Notes: generated by a model from the sequence alone, not told the origin. 21,468 nt of DNA from CAZBUK01 sp964495085 (GCA_964495085.1 CAZBUK010000071.1:1-21468), one strand, 5' to 3'. Positions 1 to 7,393 are shown, counted from the stretch's first letter. Numbers and translations: made by a program.

Positions 1-1071
1 GGTAGTAAGTGTTCCGGAAAAATCAATATTGAATCCGGCCTGTGCGGTATTCGATCGATCCCGCAATCCCCTTCCGCCGATAACTATATCCGGATCCGAG
101 TAAACCATATCGGTATAGAGAAGAGAGGGAGCAATCTGCAGGTGCCATCGGTTGCGAAACAACCCGGAATAGGATACGAACGTTTGGAGATTGGAATCGC
201 TTTGACGGGCCCGGGATTGGCTTCCGCCGACGTACGGCCCCGGTGAACCGCGATCGGAATCCCACACCCGGGTATGAACGCCGATGCTGTGATGCGGTGC
301 CGCTCTGTACCGACCCTCGACGTTCAAATAATTCTTATGAAAATCAGCATTAAGCCGGCGTACCGCCGAGCCGTCAATGGTAAACCGGCTGTTAAACATG
401 AAATCCTCCCTCGACCGCTCCCTTCCCGCACCGACGGCGAATTCAAAACCGGTCGAACGAATACCTCCGTACATCGATATGCTCTCATACCCGAACGAGC
501 CTATACTCCCCCCGAACCGGGCAAACGATCGGCTATCGTCGGGCATTTCGGTGATGATATGAATGACGCCGCCGATGGCGCTGCTGCCGTAAAGCGACGA
601 CGCGCCTCCGCGATTGATTTCGATTCTCCCCACGCCCTGAAGCGGTACCGTCGAAAGATCAACCAAGCCGTTTTGGGGAGAATTCAACCGAACTCCGTTC
701 AGGAGAACGAGGGTTTGATCGGATGACATGCCCCTGATGGATGCGGTGGCGAGTCCGCTCCCGCTCCCGTACCGGCGGGCGGTCATACTACCGTTGTGTT
801 CCAGAATATCGGCTATTGTAGATACACCGGGCATACTGAGATCGTCGGCGGAGATCACCGATACGGCTACGGGAGTCCTCCATACCGGTTGCCGGTAACG
901 CGTACCGGTGACGACTACCTCATCCTCCAGAGCGTAGGAAAGTATATAGCCGGTTGTCCGAACCGAATCCGCGCTCCGCGAGTTGTCGTCGGCATCCGAT
1001 CGCTCAGACACACACAGTACGAGCGCAATGAACAGCACCGATCTTGAAATGTATAGACAGTATCTCTGCAT
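1..1071 (-). CDS. TonB-dependent outer-membrane receptor, BtuB-like (partial, C-terminus beyond window)
   Basis: The frame is open from ATG at 1071 to the window edge, giving the first 357 residues of a larger protein (such receptors usually have 600-700). Residues 1-27 look like a signal peptide. A TonB-box-like EDEVVVTGTR lies at about 50-58. The plug domain follows (about 62-175), with typical segments ASIRGMSSDQTLVLLNGVR, VGRIEINRGGASSLYGSSA and IGGVIHIIT. Barrel strands begin after about 180. Such receptors import a scarce ligand across the outer membrane using TonB-ExbBD energy. Cobalamin is the inferred ligand because the gene is second in a transcript headed by a cobalamin riboswitch and terminator. 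It lies 62 nt after the small membrane protein gene, and a perfect hairpin sits in that gap. No strong Shine-Dalgarno is seen. The family call is firm; BtuB specificity is an inference from context. Confidence 0.9.
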   Translation of the reverse strand, partial: MQRYCLYISRSVLFIALVLCVSERSDADDNSRSADSVRTTGYILSYALEDEVVVTGTRYRQPVWRTPVAVSVISADDLSMPGVSTIADILEHNGSMTARRYGSGSGLATASIRGMSSDQTLVLLNGVRLNSPQNGLVDLSTVPLQGVGRIEINRGGASSLYGSSAIGGVIHIITEMPDDSRSFARFGGSIGSFGYESISMYGGIRSTGFEFAVGAGRERSREDFMFNSRFTIDGSAVRRLNADFHKNYLNVEGRYRAAPHHSIGVHTRVWDSDRGSPGPYVGGSQSRARQSDSNLQTFVSYSGLFRNRWHLQIAPSLLYTDMVYSDPDIVIGGRGLRDRSNTAQAGFNIDFSGTLTT

Positions 1072-1086
1072 ATTGACGAAAGTGAA

Positions 1087-1118
1087 CCGGAAGGGCAAGG
1101 AACGATTCGCCCTTCCGG
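1087..1118 (-). promoter_or_regulatory. Intercistronic hairpin before the receptor gene
   Basis: CCGGAAGGGC at 1087-1096 is perfectly complementary to GCCCTTCCGG at 1109-1118, with a 12-nt loop. In the mRNA the structure ends 15 nt before the receptor start codon. No U-tract follows, so it is not a simple terminator. It may affect receptor translation, mRNA processing or stability; this role is inferred. Confidence 0.5.
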
Positions 1119-1133
1119 ATATATGAAGAATTA

Positions 1134-1661
1134 TTACACCGTTTGCGTCGATTCCCGCCGGAGAGCCGGTATCCATCGTTCCGCAAGGGCGAACAGACCG
1201 AAGAGCGCGGTCACATATACGGCATCGCCGAGGAGTGCATTCCTGAAGAACGGCAGAGCGGCGATATAACAGGTAACAAGTCCCTCTGCAGTCTTCGGAT
1301 ACAGCGACCCCATGAGCCATACGCCGAAATTGGTAACGATAAAGAAGATCACCGCACCTGCCAGAGTGACTCCTGCAATTCGTCCGACACTTCGTTTGTT
1401 TTGCAGCGTCGACCCGAGCAGTACGATAATCAGCACGCTTCCATAGACGAACAGCATGGTACTGTGCATGCCGATCAGGAGATCGCTCATGAGTAATGCT
1501 ACGACCGGGATGGCGAACGCAAGCCGGCGGTCGGAAACGAACGTCCCCGCGAAAAGAGCGATCGCGGTAAGCGGGACAAAATTGGGCGGATGGGGTAGAA
1601 TCCTTGTGATCGCCGCAACGAGAATGAACAACCCGACAAGCAACAGTCTGTATTTATTCAT
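1134..1661 (-). CDS. Small polytopic membrane protein, DUF6580-like, putative cobalamin-uptake component
   Basis: This 175-aa protein is almost entirely hydrophobic, with about five to six predicted membrane segments. I chose the ATG at 1661 (MNKYRLLLVG) because GGAG lies about 8 nt upstream; an in-frame start 51 nt earlier adds a non-membrane extension with no ribosome site. The segment around residues 22-33 (ILPHPPNFVPLTA) and the following ALFAGTF and LLMSDLLIGMHSTM match my recollection of DUF6580-family proteins, which resemble substrate-binding (S) components of ECF vitamin transporters. It is the first gene after a cobalamin riboswitch and precedes a TonB-dependent receptor, so inner-membrane cobalamin or precursor transport is a reasonable inference. 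No ECF energising subunits are seen in the window. Membrane topology is clear; the substrate is not shown by the protein itself. Confidence 0.8.
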   Translation of the reverse strand: MNKYRLLLVGLFILVAAITRILPHPPNFVPLTAIALFAGTFVSDRRLAFAIPVVALLMSDLLIGMHSTMLFVYGSVLIIVLLGSTLQNKRSVGRIAGVTLAGAVIFFIVTNFGVWLMGSLYPKTAEGLVTCYIAALPFFRNALLGDAVYVTALFGLFALAERWIPALRRESTQTV

Positions 1662-1746
1662 ATATCGACTCCGTATAATGAGTGAGGGTGGGAGAATGTT
1701 AGGGTATTTCAAGCGATGACTCGAAATTCATATTTCAGCTTCGTGC

Positions 1747-1785
1747 AAAAAAAAACCCCGGATCTTCGTTCGAAGAATACCGGGG
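1747..1785 (-). terminator. Intrinsic terminator of the cobalamin riboswitch expression platform
   Basis: In the minus-strand RNA a stem of CCCCGG and CCGGGG arms (1780-1785 and 1756-1761), continued by TCTTC/GAAGA pairing around a tight loop, is followed directly by nine U (1747-1755). It lies about 70 nt downstream of the aptamer and 85 nt upstream of the small membrane protein start, the expected place for a B12-triggered attenuator. An ATCTTCG element between aptamer and terminator (about 1837-1843) is complementary to the CGAAGAT of the terminator 3' arm and could form the antiterminator (inference). Confidence 0.9.
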
Positions 1786-1854
1786 TATAAAAGCGGTTTC
1801 GTATCGTTACACTTTTCTATACCAGTATCTTTCCCTCGAAGATTGGAATGCAGT

Positions 1855-2025
1855 GATGCAGGTAGGTCTCCTGGCTCGTGACATGCGGACCGGAACCTTC
1901 CCGTAACGATTTTTATCGTAACAGTGATTCGCGGTCATCGTACGGCTGTCACTTACAGTTGCGGGGCAGCTTCCGATTTCAACGGAATTCCCTTGTTCAT
2001 CCCGTGAATAACGGGACACCTGTAT
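1855..2025 (-). ncRNA. Cobalamin (adenosylcobalamin-type) riboswitch aptamer
   Basis: The minus-strand RNA carries the hallmarks of the class: ACAGGTG near the 5' end (about 2018-2024), GGGAAT followed by a GTTGAAATC stem-loop, the B12-box core GCTGCCCCGCAACTGTAAG (about 1951-1969), and the 3' GCCAGGAGACCT (about 1866-1877). Ends are set by a possible P1 pairing (GATACAGGT with ACCTACCTGCATC), so the limits are approximate. The aptamer binds coenzyme B12; with the terminator just downstream, ligand binding should stop transcription of the membrane protein and receptor genes. Short reading frames crossing this region are explained by the RNA. Confidence 0.95.
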
Positions 2026-2059
2026 CGTGTATGAAAAAGAACTATGCCAAAGGTAATAG

Positions 2060-2112
2060 AAAAAAAGGAGAAGTGCAAACCTTTCACGCAGGGTGAGGCG
2101 GCATTTTCTCCT
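2060..2112 (-). terminator. Intrinsic terminator of the tRNA-Gly gene
   Basis: Immediately after the tRNA 3' end the minus-strand RNA has AGGAGAA (2106-2112) pairing with TTCTCCT (2066-2072), enclosing a smaller TCAC/GTGA stem (2084-2096), followed by a run of U (2060-2066). This separates the tRNA from the downstream riboswitch transcript, so the riboswitch probably has its own promoter between about 2030 and 2080; I could not place it with confidence. Confidence 0.75.
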
Positions 2113-2115
2113 GTG

Positions 2116-2187
<72 letters not shown>

Positions 2188-2255
2188 TAATAACAAACAC
2201 TTGGTCCCGCCTTCTACTGATCATTGAATCTTTCTGCTTCTCCTGCCAGCGGTGC

Positions 2256-2298
2256 CTCAAAATGGCTTCCGCTCTCTTCGTTCGCGGGCCATTTTGGG
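2256..2298. repeat. Inverted repeat upstream of tRNA-Gly
   Basis: CAAAATGGC at 2258-2266 pairs perfectly with GCCATTTTG at 2288-2296, extended by a T-G wobble and one more C-G pair, around a 21-nt loop. It directly abuts the tRNA-fragment repeat at 2300-2324. No U-tract is present. It may be one end of a small mobile or attachment element; this is inferred from position only. Confidence 0.5.
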
Positions 2299-2299
2299 A

Positions 2300-2324
2300 G
2301 AAGCTGACATTCTACCACTGAATT
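2300..2324 (-). repeat. 25-bp direct copy of the tRNA-Gly 5' half
   Basis: The 25 bases at 2300-2324 are identical to 2155-2179 inside tRNA-Gly(CCC), covering the D arm through the first half of the anticodon arm in the same orientation. The surrounding sequence does not fold into a tRNA, so this is a fragment, not a second gene. Explanations are a tRNA-targeted integration or excision scar, or a decayed tandem tRNA copy. Confidence 0.8.
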
Positions 2325-2454
2325 CCAGAACCGGATTGTAATATAACATTTCGGAACGCAATCTTCAATAATAGTGTAATAGCACTCTTATTAAATCCCC
2401 ATATAAGTCGAGACTTAAGTATATCAATCAGTCTGGACGCATTGCTGTTCAATG

Positions 2455-2535
2455 AAAATGCCCGTGGCACACAACGGACATTGGTGAAGAAGATTACCGG
2501 TGCTTCGGTAATAGTCCGTATGCGACGGGCATTTT
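2455..2535. other. Three-tier nested stem element (possible structured RNA or bidirectional terminator)
   Basis: Three perfect helices nest within one another: AAAATGCCCGT (2455-2465) with ACGGGCATTTT (2525-2535), ACGGAC (2474-2479) with GTCCGT (2514-2519), and ATTACCG (2493-2499) with CGGTAAT (2506-2512) closing a 6-nt loop. On plus the outer arm ends in five T, on minus in four T, so weak termination in either direction is possible. It does not match any riboswitch class I can recall. Function unknown. Confidence 0.55.
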
Positions 2536-2741
2536 TCGGGATCCTTCCGGAGGAACATAGCCGAAAGGTTCATATCGCCATTAAATCGTTAATATATGTT
2601 ACACACTACCGGTATATCCTGCTCCGCTCTATCCGTTAGTGAAACCTCCGGTTAGCTGATTTTAGTCTGAGAAACGAGAACCTGGGTGGATCGACAGAAA
2701 ATGATCGATCTCGATTTTTAGATATGTATAAATGACTGAGC

Positions 2742-3461
2742 TCAATTCAGTCTACCCGGTATCGCGTTCATCTTTTCCAGTTCCGGAATTGCATAATGAA
2801 TCTGATGGTGAACTTTCGCCTGAACATCCGCGAGCTTATCGAGAGAGTTTGTGTCAACTCCGGTAAACTCTGCAAAATTCACCCGGTTGAGATAATCGCG
2901 TGAATACCCTGCCGCTAAAGACGCAGCCGTGGCGACCTCTCCCGGGGTCCAATATCCATCCAAACGCCGCAGAGACTGATATATCGTATGAGCACTCGGA
3001 TTCTTATTATTCAAAAGCATAGTAACATAGAACCCGATAGTCTCAAGCCGGTCGTTCTTTCCGTGATCGGATTCATTGAGAAGGTGAACCGGCAGGATGG
3101 TATTCGCCGCAATCTGTTCGATGTAGGAGACGAATCTATGGCCGTTGTATTTCGTTAGAGATTCGACGACTAATCTATGCGCCGCCTGCCAGTCCGGTGA
3201 TTGCATGAGGTGATCCCTTAAATCCCCTGCGGCTCTGAATATTTCGACAAACTCCGCATCGATTCTTTTTGCATCTTCATGATTCCGGGCTTCTCTGGTA
3301 AGGACGGCAGGATTTGCGGTTGCAGGGTAGACAACCGGAATGAATTCTGCTGTTTCCGTGACGACTTGTCGGCTCTCGAAACGTTCGTCATCCGCACATC
3401 CAAGGAGTAAGAGTGCGCCAAGAACCGGCAATGTGAATACAATACTGATATGTCGTTTCAT
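2742..3461 (-). CDS. Hypothetical lipoprotein, 239 aa
   Basis: The N-terminus is a lipoprotein signal: two basic residues, a hydrophobic run, and lipobox LLLLGC with the acceptor Cys at residue 22, followed by ADDERFES. The protein should be lipid-anchored in the inner or outer membrane facing the periplasm. The mature part is mostly helical and polar with no motif I recognise. The ATG is preceded by GGAGGAAT, a strong ribosome site about 5 nt upstream. The gene stands alone; the next gene on the strand lies 174 bp upstream beyond a palindromic repeat. A small inverted repeat GACTGA/TCAGTC overlaps the stop codon but lacks a U-tract. I do not recognise the family. Confidence 0.8.
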   Translation of the reverse strand: MKRHISIVFTLPVLGALLLLGCADDERFESRQVVTETAEFIPVVYPATANPAVLTREARNHEDAKRIDAEFVEIFRAAGDLRDHLMQSPDWQAAHRLVVESLTKYNGHRFVSYIEQIAANTILPVHLLNESDHGKNDRLETIGFYVTMLLNNKNPSAHTIYQSLRRLDGYWTPGEVATAASLAAGYSRDYLNRVNFAEFTGVDTNSLDKLADVQAKVHHQIHYAIPELEKMNAIPGRLN

Positions 3462-3582
3462 AGATTATTCCTCCGCTTTATGATGTGAATCAATGCTGAA
3501 AATTACTGGTGACCTCCGAAAGAGTCAGGCTTCGACGATGTCGATCACGCCCGGCAGCGCCGAGAGGTCGGGGTGATCTGCG

Positions 3583-3612
3583 TGTCACCCTGAGCGAAGT
3601 CGAGGGGTGACA
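3583..3612. repeat. REP-like dispersed palindrome
   Basis: TGTCACCC (3583-3590) and GGGTGACA (3605-3612) flank TGAGCGAAGTCGAG. This CACCCTGAGCGAAGTCGA-GGGTG type of palindrome resembles dispersed intergenic repeats I recall from many unrelated bacterial genomes. A GGGTGA at 3571-3576 could pair alternatively with the same left arm. It lies between two small exported-protein genes. The transposing partner, if any, is not in the window. Confidence 0.7.
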
Positions 3613-3635
3613 ACAACTTTATACGTGAAAATAAA

Positions 3636-3893
3636 TTAGAGCACATAGAACCTGTCGCAATCGTAAAACGTCCCGCCCCAGGTACCGTCTCCCTGCCAGT
3701 ATCCGCCCATATCACCCTCACATCCTATAGTCAATCGCCATCCCCATCCGGCGATAAAGTAATCCTGTTCGAGGTATGATCTGCATGCCGCCCGTTCGCA
3801 TACGTACGTCGTTCTCCATGGATACTGCGCAACGGTTACGAGAACAAAGATAATTGCAAACAGCCCCCAAAGTGAAATGATTTTTCGCTTCAT
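3636..3893 (-). CDS. Small exported or membrane-anchored Cys-containing protein, 85 aa
   Basis: The N-terminus (MKRK followed by a hydrophobic stretch to about residue 22) is a signal peptide or single membrane anchor. The remaining about 60 residues hold four cysteines and are rich in Gly, Trp and Tyr (AGWGW, GGYWQGDGTWGG), suggesting a small disulfide-stabilised periplasmic domain. GGGAGGG lies about 9 nt before the ATG, a good ribosome site, which supports this being a real gene in spite of its size. I do not recognise a family and no function can be assigned. Confidence 0.65.
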   Translation of the reverse strand: MKRKIISLWGLFAIIFVLVTVAQYPWRTTYVCERAACRSYLEQDYFIAGWGWRLTIGCEGDMGGYWQGDGTWGGTFYDCDRFYVL

Positions 3894-4337
3894 AGGTAAT
3901 ACCCTCCCGCAGTTAATTAAAAAATGTAAGTGATTGTGAACCTACGGATTGCAATATCCGTACCAAATGAAACTTTCGATATTCTTTCTAGAACAAATCA
4001 AGTTCCCTCATATCTTTCCAGGATCCGGTCAACCATGTCCTCAGGTGAGCGATCGAAGATATAACCGATTGACCTGTAACGCAATAATGCACGGACAGGC
4101 TTGTCCGTACAGTGGATATATATGTCCGCACGATATCGTTTCCCATACATCACGAGCAATGTCTATCCCGATTTTCCCCCGATGATATTGAGCATACTAA
4201 GGTCTCTCGAGTCCTTTACGGTGTCGTTACGAAATGAATGAACGCCGGATAGCTTTCTCATGCTCCGGTTTGTATTTGAATTTCATACTGTATCCTGTAT
4301 ATTTGATTTCAATGATTCCCCGGATAAAAATAATTCA
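3894..4337. other. Gene-free region with one short palindrome
   Basis: I see no supported gene. A hairpin ACGGACA/TGTCCGT (4091-4097, 4102-4108) has a 4-nt loop and no U-tract. A 78-codon frame at 3949-4185 on plus has no ribosome site and unlikely composition. Promoters for the divergent genes on each side should lie here, but I could not identify good -35/-10 pairs. Confidence 0.5.
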
Positions 4338-5498
4338 ATGAAAGTTCCGACTGAAACAGAAGTAGAGCAGATCACAAACATCGCCGATCCGGTCATGCGG
4401 AATCTGCGCATCACGCAGTGTTACTATGAGCTCTCCCGGGCGATGGCAGAATTGACGGGGGCGCATCCGAACTGGTGTACCTTTGCAACGTGGGCATCGA
4501 AACAGGCCGGCCAGACGATCAGAAGTGAAGATCTCATCCGGACCTTTGAAATCCGATTCCGGCAAGTACTGTCCTCGACCGGGATAACACGCACGCTGGC
4601 GAAGCTGCTCGCAGCCTGGAAACGGACTCCCGCCCATGATGAACTAAACGAATCGCTGCTCAGGATGCTCTCGTCCAATCCTGCTTTTCTGCTCGCGGGA
4701 GAGAATGTCGCGTTGGGAAACCGGATCGTTTTCGAAGAGATCGGCAGAGAGTTTGCACGTTTCCTTCAGGTCTTCCGCACACATTCGGATTTTACACCCG
4801 AACGCATCGAATCGTTCTGCGATGGACTGAATCCGGGAGATCCGCCGGACGGACAACGGCTACTGCGGGAAGCGTTCAGAGTTTATTATGAACTCCGTTC
4901 CACAACCGATCCCAAGTCGAGGACCGAGTTGATGCTCTTTGCCAATCTCCTGATCGGATACCACGAACAAATCCGGCTCCAGCCGCAGATCGTCGCGGCG
5001 CTCGATGCCCCGCTTTCCGAAATGCAAGAACTGCAGAGCAGGATTCAACGGATATTATTCCCCGGGATCTGGCTCAGGGTCAGATATTTCATCTCCCGTC
5101 TGCTCCGCCGCTCCCTCCCCCTCGACGATGCGATCGATAGGCTTCTTAATTTGGCCGGGAGTCATAGCCGTGAATCGATCACCGGCCTCCTCATGACCAT
5201 TTTTATTCCCGAGAACGAGATAATCAGGCTCGGGAAAGATATCCGCCTTGCATTCCCTCCTCCACTTCAAATAATCGTCTATCCTCAATTGATCGATCTT
5301 CTCACCAGGATCGATCCGACTCCCGACAGCACGGAAAGCAGTGGCGCAAAAGACTGGGGAATTTTTACAGATCGCATGCACTTCATCGCCGACCTGTTCC
5401 GGGCATATCATATGCATCTTCCCATAGGAAACGCCCCTTTCACAACCGAACAGACCGAGATGCTCAATTCCGGAAGATTTCCCGCAGGCAGATTGTAG
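4338..5498 (+). CDS. Conserved-looking protein of unknown function, 386 aa
   Basis: I chose the ATG at 4338 (MKVPTETEVEQI); an upstream in-frame ATG at 4260 adds 26 residues that look like non-coding translation. The protein is mostly alpha-helical and soluble, without signal peptide or clear membrane span, although residues about 245-260 (FPGIWLRVRYFISRLL) are amphipathic and could touch a membrane. The segment NWCTFATWASKQAGQTIRSEDL (residues about 45-66) is dense in aromatic and conserved-type residues and probably marks the family, which I cannot name. No ribosome site is evident, so the start is uncertain. The gene stands alone and converges with the ABC transporter genes. Confidence 0.75.
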   Translation: MKVPTETEVEQITNIADPVMRNLRITQCYYELSRAMAELTGAHPNWCTFATWASKQAGQTIRSEDLIRTFEIRFRQVLSSTGITRTLAKLLAAWKRTPAHDELNESLLRMLSSNPAFLLAGENVALGNRIVFEEIGREFARFLQVFRTHSDFTPERIESFCDGLNPGDPPDGQRLLREAFRVYYELRSTTDPKSRTELMLFANLLIGYHEQIRLQPQIVAALDAPLSEMQELQSRIQRILFPGIWLRVRYFISRLLRRSLPLDDAIDRLLNLAGSHSRESITGLLMTIFIPENEIIRLGKDIRLAFPPPLQIIVYPQLIDLLTRIDPTPDSTESSGAKDWGIFTDRMHFIADLFRAYHMHLPIGNAPFTTEQTEMLNSGRFPAGRL

Positions 5499-5647
5499 CC
5501 TCCCGGATTTTACCCGCAGAATATTATCTCTGCCACTGACATATATCCGGTAGCTCCCAAGCAGCCTCACCCCCAACCCCTGATCACACTCGGGATGATC
5601 GGTTTCGTTTACTCGGTTGACTTCCTGTACTATTCGATTCCCTGAGC

Positions 5648-6559
5648 TTAGCGCGTCAGCTTTTCCAGAAGTATACCGGGAAAAGATTCTCTGTATCTCT
5701 GAACGCTTCTAATGAGGTGGTTCTCTTTCCGGAGCAGGTCGAGGATGACATTCGCCTCATACTTATCGTCGATTATAAATTCTATGATGTCATCATCGAT
5801 CCGGTGATCATAGGAAAGGAGTGCCGTGGAATGAACGGTACCTGCCTGCCTCTCGGCAATTATCCTGTACATATTTCGACCCTTGGAAACTTCCTCCATA
5901 TTACCCGCTTTCTCGATTCTCCCTTCATACAGGAGGGCGAACCGATCGAATAAGTTCGCCGCTTTCGTGAAGATATTCGCGGCGAAGATGACGGTAGTGC
6001 CGGAACACCTTAATCCGAGCAGAATTTCATTCAGCATCTTTTCGCCGGTATGGTCCCACCCGGAAACAGATTCATCGATCAGCAGGAGTCGAGGTTCGTG
6101 GAGCAGCGCTTGCGCTATCGAAACGTGCTGCTGAATTTCCTTCGGTATATCGATGATCCTCCGATTCAGCCACTGTTCGAGCCCGGCGAACTCAACAATC
6201 CGTTGAATTCGTGTCTGAACGAGACTCTTTTGTATACCTTGCAAGCTTCCCAGAAACTGCAGCAATCCCGACACGGTAAAATGCGACGGAAAGCTCTGAT
6301 CTTGCGGCACATATCCCACCGAATGCCGCGCTTCCGCACTCCCCGCATATTTTCCCCTGATCAGACAGGTCCCGGATGTTGGCGAGGCCAATCCCGCAAT
6401 GATCTTCATAAGCGTTGTTTTTCCGGCTCCGCGGGGACCGACCAGCAGCATCGATTCACACTCCTCAATCTCGAGTGATATATCCCTCAATACATGTATG
6501 CGCCGGCGACCGGCTCGGAGTGTTTTACATATATTCTGAAGTTGGACAGCATTCCCCAT
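5648..6559 (-). CDS. ABC-2 type transporter ATPase with degenerate signature and H-loop
   Basis: This 303-aa ABC ATPase (about 1-215) carries a C-terminal extension (about 225-303) like the DUF4162-type tail of NatA-like ATPases. Walker A GPRGAGKT (41-48), Q-loop VPQDQ (Gln86) and Walker B RLLLIDE (157-163) are intact. The signature expected before SIAQALLHEP reads IPKEIQQ instead of LSGGMKQ, the D-loop is SGWD, and the switch His is Asn (FAANIF, about 195). ATP binding is likely but hydrolysis may be weak or regulated. A GGAGG about 15 nt upstream lies inside the end of the permease gene (7-nt gap), implying translational coupling. The substrate cannot be read from the sequence. Confidence 0.88.
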   Translation of the reverse strand: MGNAVQLQNICKTLRAGRRRIHVLRDISLEIEECESMLLVGPRGAGKTTLMKIIAGLASPTSGTCLIRGKYAGSAEARHSVGYVPQDQSFPSHFTVSGLLQFLGSLQGIQKSLVQTRIQRIVEFAGLEQWLNRRIIDIPKEIQQHVSIAQALLHEPRLLLIDESVSGWDHTGEKMLNEILLGLRCSGTTVIFAANIFTKAANLFDRFALLYEGRIEKAGNMEEVSKGRNMYRIIAERQAGTVHSTALLSYDHRIDDDIIEFIIDDKYEANVILDLLRKENHLIRSVQRYRESFPGILLEKLTR

Positions 6560-6566
6560 ATACAGT

Positions 6567-7331
6567 CTATAAATCCCTCCGTTTTAAAATGACCGATGCA
6601 CCTGTGATATAAGCTGCAGCGACCGCGCATCCATGAAGCAACGGTCGGAGCGAGTACGTGCCCCCGGAGATCTGATATATGTACTGAAGCATCGATTCAT
6701 AGACCGGCGGGGTTAGATAATACACAACCATAGCGGCAATCATCATCGGTGTATTCTGCTCCATCGAACCGATGCGCTCCATGGACGTGAATGAAAATGA
6801 CGTGAACCCTATGAACACCATAGCCAGTAAGAACACAACCGACATATGTATAAGCTGAAAATCCGTCAATACTATAGTAAGGAATAGGATCAGTGCATAA
6901 ACCGAAAGAAAGATCACGGTAAAATAAAACGGACCTGCAAGCACCGCAGCCGGATCGACTATCGATTCGTTGCCTTTCAGGATCAGCAGCGATATATGAA
7001 TCACGATCGATACCGCAGCGAAAGCCGCCGCGCATGCCGCCGTCAAACTCCATAGTATATTGCCCCTGCCGATCGGCCTTACGAACAACATCTCCCGGAA
7101 TCCTCGGGCAAGGAAGGGCCGGATCGAAATCGGTAATATAACCGGGAATACGGACATAAGGAGCGCATATCCGACCGCCAAACGAGCTATTCGAATATTA
7201 TCCGCCGGTGAGGCGTCGATGATGTGATTCAGGAAAAAGATTCCGGATATCGTCCAAGACAATAACATCACCGCATATGAGGGGCGTGTTGTGATAGCGA
7301 TGCATGCTTCCCGAAAAATAATGTATGACAT
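6567..7331 (-). CDS. ABC-2 type transporter permease, 254 aa
   Basis: A polytopic inner-membrane protein with six likely membrane segments (about 18-35, 48-68, 90-115, 133-155, 160-178, 232-248), the usual topology of an ABC-2 permease. The first helix is followed by a polar stretch and a cytoplasmic loop with RPFLARGFREMLFVRPIGR, like the coupling segment of NatB/CcmB-type permeases. The ATG is preceded by GGGGAG at 6 nt spacing. It is the first gene of a two-gene unit with the ATPase and sits about 60 nt downstream of a GG-N10-GC sigma-54 promoter. Export of a small molecule, lipid or peptide is possible; the substrate is unknown. Confidence 0.82.
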   Translation of the reverse strand: MSYIIFREACIAITTRPSYAVMLLSWTISGIFFLNHIIDASPADNIRIARLAVGYALLMSVFPVILPISIRPFLARGFREMLFVRPIGRGNILWSLTAACAAAFAAVSIVIHISLLILKGNESIVDPAAVLAGPFYFTVIFLSVYALILFLTIVLTDFQLIHMSVVFLLAMVFIGFTSFSFTSMERIGSMEQNTPMMIAAMVVYYLTPPVYESMLQYIYQISGGTYSLRPLLHGCAVAAAYITGASVILKRRDL

Positions 7332-7393
7332 ATAATGCTCCCCATATCACATGATCCAATACAACCTCGATGTATTCTTCAAAGGGATTCATT

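Larger units (their letters stand above)
2188..2741. other. Gene-free region with tRNA-fragment repeat and structured elements
   Basis: No convincing protein gene is present. The region contains a long-armed hairpin (2256-2298), a 25-bp copy of part of the neighbouring tRNA gene (2300-2324) and an 81-nt nested stem element (2455-2535), each listed separately. A 65-codon frame at 2442-2639 on plus runs through the nested stem, lacks a ribosome site and has unremarkable composition, so I do not call it. Confidence 0.6.

Noticed and set aside
274..1047. Plus-strand reading frames (274-726, 796-1047)
   Set aside because: They lie antisense to the TonB-dependent receptor, whose minus frame has clear family motifs throughout.
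1143..1719. Plus-strand frames opposite the small membrane protein
   Set aside because: Low-complexity antisense translations with no ribosome sites; the minus strand has a coherent polytopic membrane protein.
2442..2639. 65-codon plus-strand frame
   Set aside because: It passes through the nested stem element, lacks a ribosome site and has unconvincing composition.
5055..5576. 173-codon minus-strand frame
   Set aside because: Antisense to the better supported 386-aa gene; no recognisable motifs or ribosome site.
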